Positions 61,534 through 64,000 of a stretch of DNA of 64,000 bases are shown one piece after another. Source of the stretch: Spirochaetaceae bacterium. Lineage in GTDB: Bacteria > Spirochaetota > Spirochaetia > Treponematales > Rectinemataceae. Both the position numbers and the translations under genes were made by a program. The stretch is from the NCBI GenBank assembly GCA_025358255.1, contig JANYKC010000004.1, forward strand, positions 124,001-188,000. The letters are read 5' to 3'. Every line of letters starts with the position of its first letter. Positions within the stretch are counted from its first letter, which is position 1. The notes under the pieces are model-generated. The model had not been told where the DNA came from. It did not search any database and worked only from the letters and a program-made list of their open reading frames with translations.

Positions 61534-61834
61534 AATTCCCCCTCGCAGGATAAAGGACTAGGTTCGAAAATATTTCGTCAACCTGTTTAGGAAAGCCGCA
61601 TAGCTATACAGCGATAGGAGATAGGCGCTTTCACACCGTTTATATCCTATATCCTATATCCTAGATTGTAGCACCCGTTTCCCATAGGCGCAAGGTTTAA
61701 AACAACAGCCTATCCATATGCCCCGGTCCCGCGATTCAAAGCGGACGACTGCCATCATGGCAGGCAAGGTGCGTTTTCGGGAAAGCGATGATGACGGGCC
61801 GCAAGGAATCAGGGGGAAAGACGGGAAGCTCGGT
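61534..61834. other. Intergenic region between TRAP operon and GntR gene
   Basis: It contains the TATCC repeats listed separately and otherwise AT-richer sequence than the genome average. No gene seen. Confidence 0.6.
61641..61664. promoter_or_regulatory. Tandem TATATCC operator-like repeats upstream of the TRAP genes
   Basis: Three direct copies of TATATCC occur in 24 bases. ATCCTATATCCTATAT within them reappears, inverted, before the ThDP-enzyme gene at 62649-62667. A repressor or activator site for the FCD-type regulator encoded between them is likely. Confidence 0.6.
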
Positions 61835-62500
61835 TCAGCCCTTTCCGGTCAGGGCCGCCATGGCCCGCTTCTCTCCGTTCTTGAGGTGCTCGAGGACAAG
61901 CTCGGAGATCCTGGCCGCGTCCCTGGTCCGGATGGCCGCCAGTATGGCCAGGTGCTCCTGGATCACTTCGTGCACCGTCCGCTCGTGGAGGGCTCCAGAG
62001 CCTTCGGGGAAATACCTGATCCGTATGGACCTCTGGTGCACCCGCTGGATCATGTCGACCAGCGCGGTGTTCGCGAGGTGGATGAAGAGTATTTCGTGAA
62101 GCCTGGCATCGCATTCCACATAGCGCTCGTTGTCGAAGGGCTCGTCGCGGAGGCTGAGGATCTTCTCCTCGAGCTCGAGGATCTCGCTGCCGGGGATCAG
62201 CGTCGCGCTCCGGCCGGCGGCGTAGGGCTCCAACAGCTGCCGCATCTCCCAGGTGTTCCTGATGTCCTCTTCCTTTATATCCGTCACCATCGCGCCCTTG
62301 TTGGGTATGAGGTTGACCAGGCCGTCCGCCTCCAGGCGGACCAGGGCTTCCCGCACCGGGGTGGCGCTGACGCCGAACTCCTCGGCCAGGCGGTCGATCT
62401 GGAGGACGGAATTCGGCCGGTATGTATTCTTCAGGATCAAATCGCGCAGCGCGTCATAGATCTGTTCGCGCATGGAAAGGCTGACTATTTTTGTGGCCAT
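61835..62500 (-). CDS. GntR-family FCD regulator of the TRAP/ThDP locus
   Basis: A 221-residue regulator with winged helix (LQIDRLAEEFGVSATPVREALVRLEADGLV split near residues 32-62) and FCD domain (DARLHEILFIHLANTALVDMI; HERTVHEVIQEHLAILAAI) bearing the metal-binding His/Asp pattern. TPVREAL marks the VanR/FadR-like FCD class, different from the SRPVVH type of the two other GntR proteins here. A GGAAGGAAG ribosome site precedes the ATG. It sits between the two promoters that share the TATCC motif. Confidence 0.92.
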   Translation of the reverse strand: MATKIVSLSMREQIYDALRDLILKNTYRPNSVLQIDRLAEEFGVSATPVREALVRLEADGLVNLIPNKGAMVTDIKEEDIRNTWEMRQLLEPYAAGRSATLIPGSEILELEEKILSLRDEPFDNERYVECDARLHEILFIHLANTALVDMIQRVHQRSIRIRYFPEGSGALHERTVHEVIQEHLAILAAIRTRDAARISELVLEHLKNGEKRAMAALTGKG

Positions 62501-62526
62501 GGCGGCTTCCTTCCTTTATGATGCAA

Positions 62527-62554
62527 TCCTATAGGAAATATCCTGTATTATCGA
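62527..62554. promoter_or_regulatory. TATCC-type motif upstream of the GntR gene
   Basis: ATCCTATAGG and ATATCCTG occur close together just upstream of the regulator start. They resemble the repeats at 61641 and 62649 and could give autoregulation. Confidence 0.45.
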
Positions 62555-62648
62555 TACTATAGCACGTATCAACGCAATAGCGAAAGTGAAACTTCCGAAG
62601 TCTCGAATCCTGCAAGTAATCCTTGCCTTTCCCTGAATCCCATGATAA

Positions 62649-62667
62649 GTATATAGGATATAGGATG
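62649..62667. promoter_or_regulatory. TATCC-type operator before the ThDP-enzyme gene
   Basis: GTATATAGGATATAGGATG contains, in reverse complement, the 16-base core found upstream of the TRAP genes. It lies 27 bases before the start of the ThDP enzyme. Confidence 0.6.
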
Positions 62668-62693
62668 TTGGATATATTTTCCAAGGTGGCACT

Positions 62694-64000
62694 ATGACGA
62701 CTGTCGCGGAGCAGCTTGTACGGCGCTTGAAAGAGCGGGGGGTTCGGTTCGTTTTCGGCGTGCCGAGCGGCTCCTGGCTTTATTATATGGAAGCGATGAG
62801 GAAGGAAGGCCTGGAGTTCGTCCTCGTGAGCAACGAAGCGAGCGCCGGCTTCATGGCCGACGTCACCGCTCGCCTCACCGGGATCCCCGGGGTCTGCTAC
62901 GGCACGGTCGGGCCGGGAGCGAGCAACCTGAGCACCGGGGTGGTCAACGCCCTCCTTGACCGCTCTCCGGTCCTCGCCCTCTCCAGCGAGCCCCCGGAAA
63001 AAATGATCGGCCGGACTGTCCAGATGGCGATCGACCAGCAGGCGTTTTTCCGCCCGATAACGAAATTGACCACCCGCCTTACCGCGGAGAGGATTGACCA
63101 GATCCTCGCCCAGGCCCTGCGCGTCGCCACGGCGGAAGCCCCGGGACCCGTCCATATCGGCCTTCCCGAGGACCTGGGGTCGCGCTCCATCCCTGACGCG
63201 CCCTCTTCCTTTTTCGCCCCTTCCTGGCCGCGCATGGCCTCGATAAACCCCGCGGACGAGGCCCTCCTGTCCACGATGGAAAGGGTATTCCAGGGCTCCA
63301 GGCGGCCCTTGATCGCCCTGGGGCTCTCCGCCGTGCGCGCGAAGGCGGGCGCCCTCGTCGCCCAGATCGCCGAGAAGCACGGAATACCCGTGGTCCTCAC
63401 GCCCATGGCCAAGGGCATGCTCGTCGAAGACCACCCCTGGTACGCGGGGGTCCTCTTCCATGCGCTATCCGACCGCGTCGCCGAGACAAACCGGCAGGCG
63501 GACCTCGTGGTCTCCGTCGGCTATGACCCGGTCGAGTTCAACTTCGAGGACTGGATGCCCGAGGTGCCCCTCCTCCATCTCGACACCGTGGAAGCCGACA
63601 TCGACCGGACCGTCTATCGGGAGGTCTACGACATCGTGGGCGACATAACGGCCTCGCTCAAACGCCTGGCCGCCGCCACACCGATCGCCTCCGGCTGGGA
63701 CAAGGCCGCCCTGATCCAGCGCAAGACCGCCATGTTCAAGGCCATGGAACCGCCCCCCGGAAGCTTCGGCCCCCGCGCCGCCCTTGCCATCCTCCGCGAG
63801 CTCCTGCCCGCCGACGGCATCATGGCCTGCGACGTCGGAGCCCACACCCACCTCATCGGCCAGATGTGGAAAACCCCCGCGCCCGGCCTCCAGCTCATGA
63901 CCAACGGCTGCTCCTCCATGGGCTTCGGCGTCCCGGCGGCCATGGCCGCCAAGCTATGCCACCCTGAACGCAAGGTCGCCTGCGTGACCGGCGATGGTTC
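62694..64000 (+). CDS. Thiamine-diphosphate-dependent enzyme (acetolactate-synthase-like), 5' part
   Basis: 435 codons to the window edge of an acetohydroxyacid synthase/decarboxylase-type ThDP enzyme. The PYR domain has the cofactor-activating Glu in LVSNEASAGFMAD and GTVGPGASNLSTGVVNALLD. The middle domain has the FAD/ADP-type Rossmann region (RRPLIALGLSAV). The PP domain begins near residue 365 and the window ends at the ThDP-motif start TGDG. AAGGTGG precedes the ATG. Substrate is unknown. It is divergent from the FCD regulator and probably part of the TRAP pathway. Confidence 0.88.
   Translation, partial: MTTVAEQLVRRLKERGVRFVFGVPSGSWLYYMEAMRKEGLEFVLVSNEASAGFMADVTARLTGIPGVCYGTVGPGASNLSTGVVNALLDRSPVLALSSEPPEKMIGRTVQMAIDQQAFFRPITKLTTRLTAERIDQILAQALRVATAEAPGPVHIGLPEDLGSRSIPDAPSSFFAPSWPRMASINPADEALLSTMERVFQGSRRPLIALGLSAVRAKAGALVAQIAEKHGIPVVLTPMAKGMLVEDHPWYAGVLFHALSDRVAETNRQADLVVSVGYDPVEFNFEDWMPEVPLLHLDTVEADIDRTVYREVYDIVGDITASLKRLAAATPIASGWDKAALIQRKTAMFKAMEPPPGSFGPRAALAILRELLPADGIMACDVGAHTHLIGQMWKTPAPGLQLMTNGCSSMGFGVPAAMAAKLCHPERKVACVTGDG

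Noticed and set aside
1..64000. tRNA, rRNA or known riboswitch
   Set aside because: I found no cloverleaf with a GGTTCRA arm, no rRNA-like block and no recognisable riboswitch core by eye; a covariance-model scan would be decisive.

Overview
The window is a GC-rich (I estimate well above 60 percent), gene-dense bacterial chromosome segment, most likely from an anaerobic spirochaete-type organism. Support: a glycyl radical enzyme with its activase (obligately anaerobic chemistry), a DUF4954 protein, an extra EF-G-like GTPase, many exported proteins and lipoproteins built from PEGA, FlgD-Ig-like, chitobiase-C-like and SUMF1 (C-type-lectin-like) modules, and PAS/GGDEF/EAL and class III cyclase signalling. 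The taxonomic call is an inference from family content.

Layout. 0.1-11.2 kb: housekeeping and signalling genes (membrane protein, DinB-like protein, large lipoprotein, EamA exporter, Hsp33 followed by a FemAB-like acyltransferase, AmtB, lipid kinase, HAMP-class III cyclase). 11.5-16.7 kb: operon of glycyl radical enzyme, overlapping activase, flavin split-barrel protein and GntR/FadR regulator, preceded by a palindrome TGGT-N3-ACCA. 16.7-19.2 kb: lipid kinase, acyltransferase, degenerate GGDEF protein. 19.2-19.7 kb: gene-free DNA with a candidate MITE-like element and a large hairpin. 19.7-27.2 kb: tightly packed six-gene minus-strand operon (GntR, GlpA-like dehydrogenase, NAD(P)/FAD oxidoreductase, DUF1667, FGGY kinase, alkylglycerone-phosphate-synthase-like flavoenzyme) whose regulator is paralogous to that of the glycyl radical operon and which carries the same TGGT-N3-ACCA operator. 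This suggests co-regulation of the two pathways. 27.4-43.4 kb: SSB, IclR, U32 protein, VapBC-like pair, EF-G paralogue, CIA30 and truncated hydrolase genes, PAS-GGDEF-EAL, ferredoxin-like protein, DUF4954.

43.4-57.1 kb is a caspase-centred island on the minus strand: two tandem copies of a two-gene unit (exported caspase-PEGA protein plus SUMF1 lipoprotein), each with its own near-identical promoter, then two DUF4384-like exported proteins and a CHASE2-adenylate cyclase. A decayed caspase/LamG pseudogene lies next to it. The SUMF1 proteins lack one of the two catalytic cysteines of formylglycine-generating enzyme, and their last 40 codons differ in the pattern expected of diversity-generating-retroelement targets. 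57.2-64.0 kb: a catabolic/transport locus (HMGL-type aldolase, TAXI-TRAP receptor and fused permease, FCD-type GntR, partial ThDP enzyme) with a shared TATCC-repeat motif in the promoters.

A short palindromic element (TTACTGACCCGG...) sits at the signal-peptide boundary of two genes (31.6 and 40.1 kb), and a possible scar of it lies at the start of the decayed caspase (43.4 kb). This is the least explained structure in the window. No RNA genes, CRISPR arrays or intact transposases were found.
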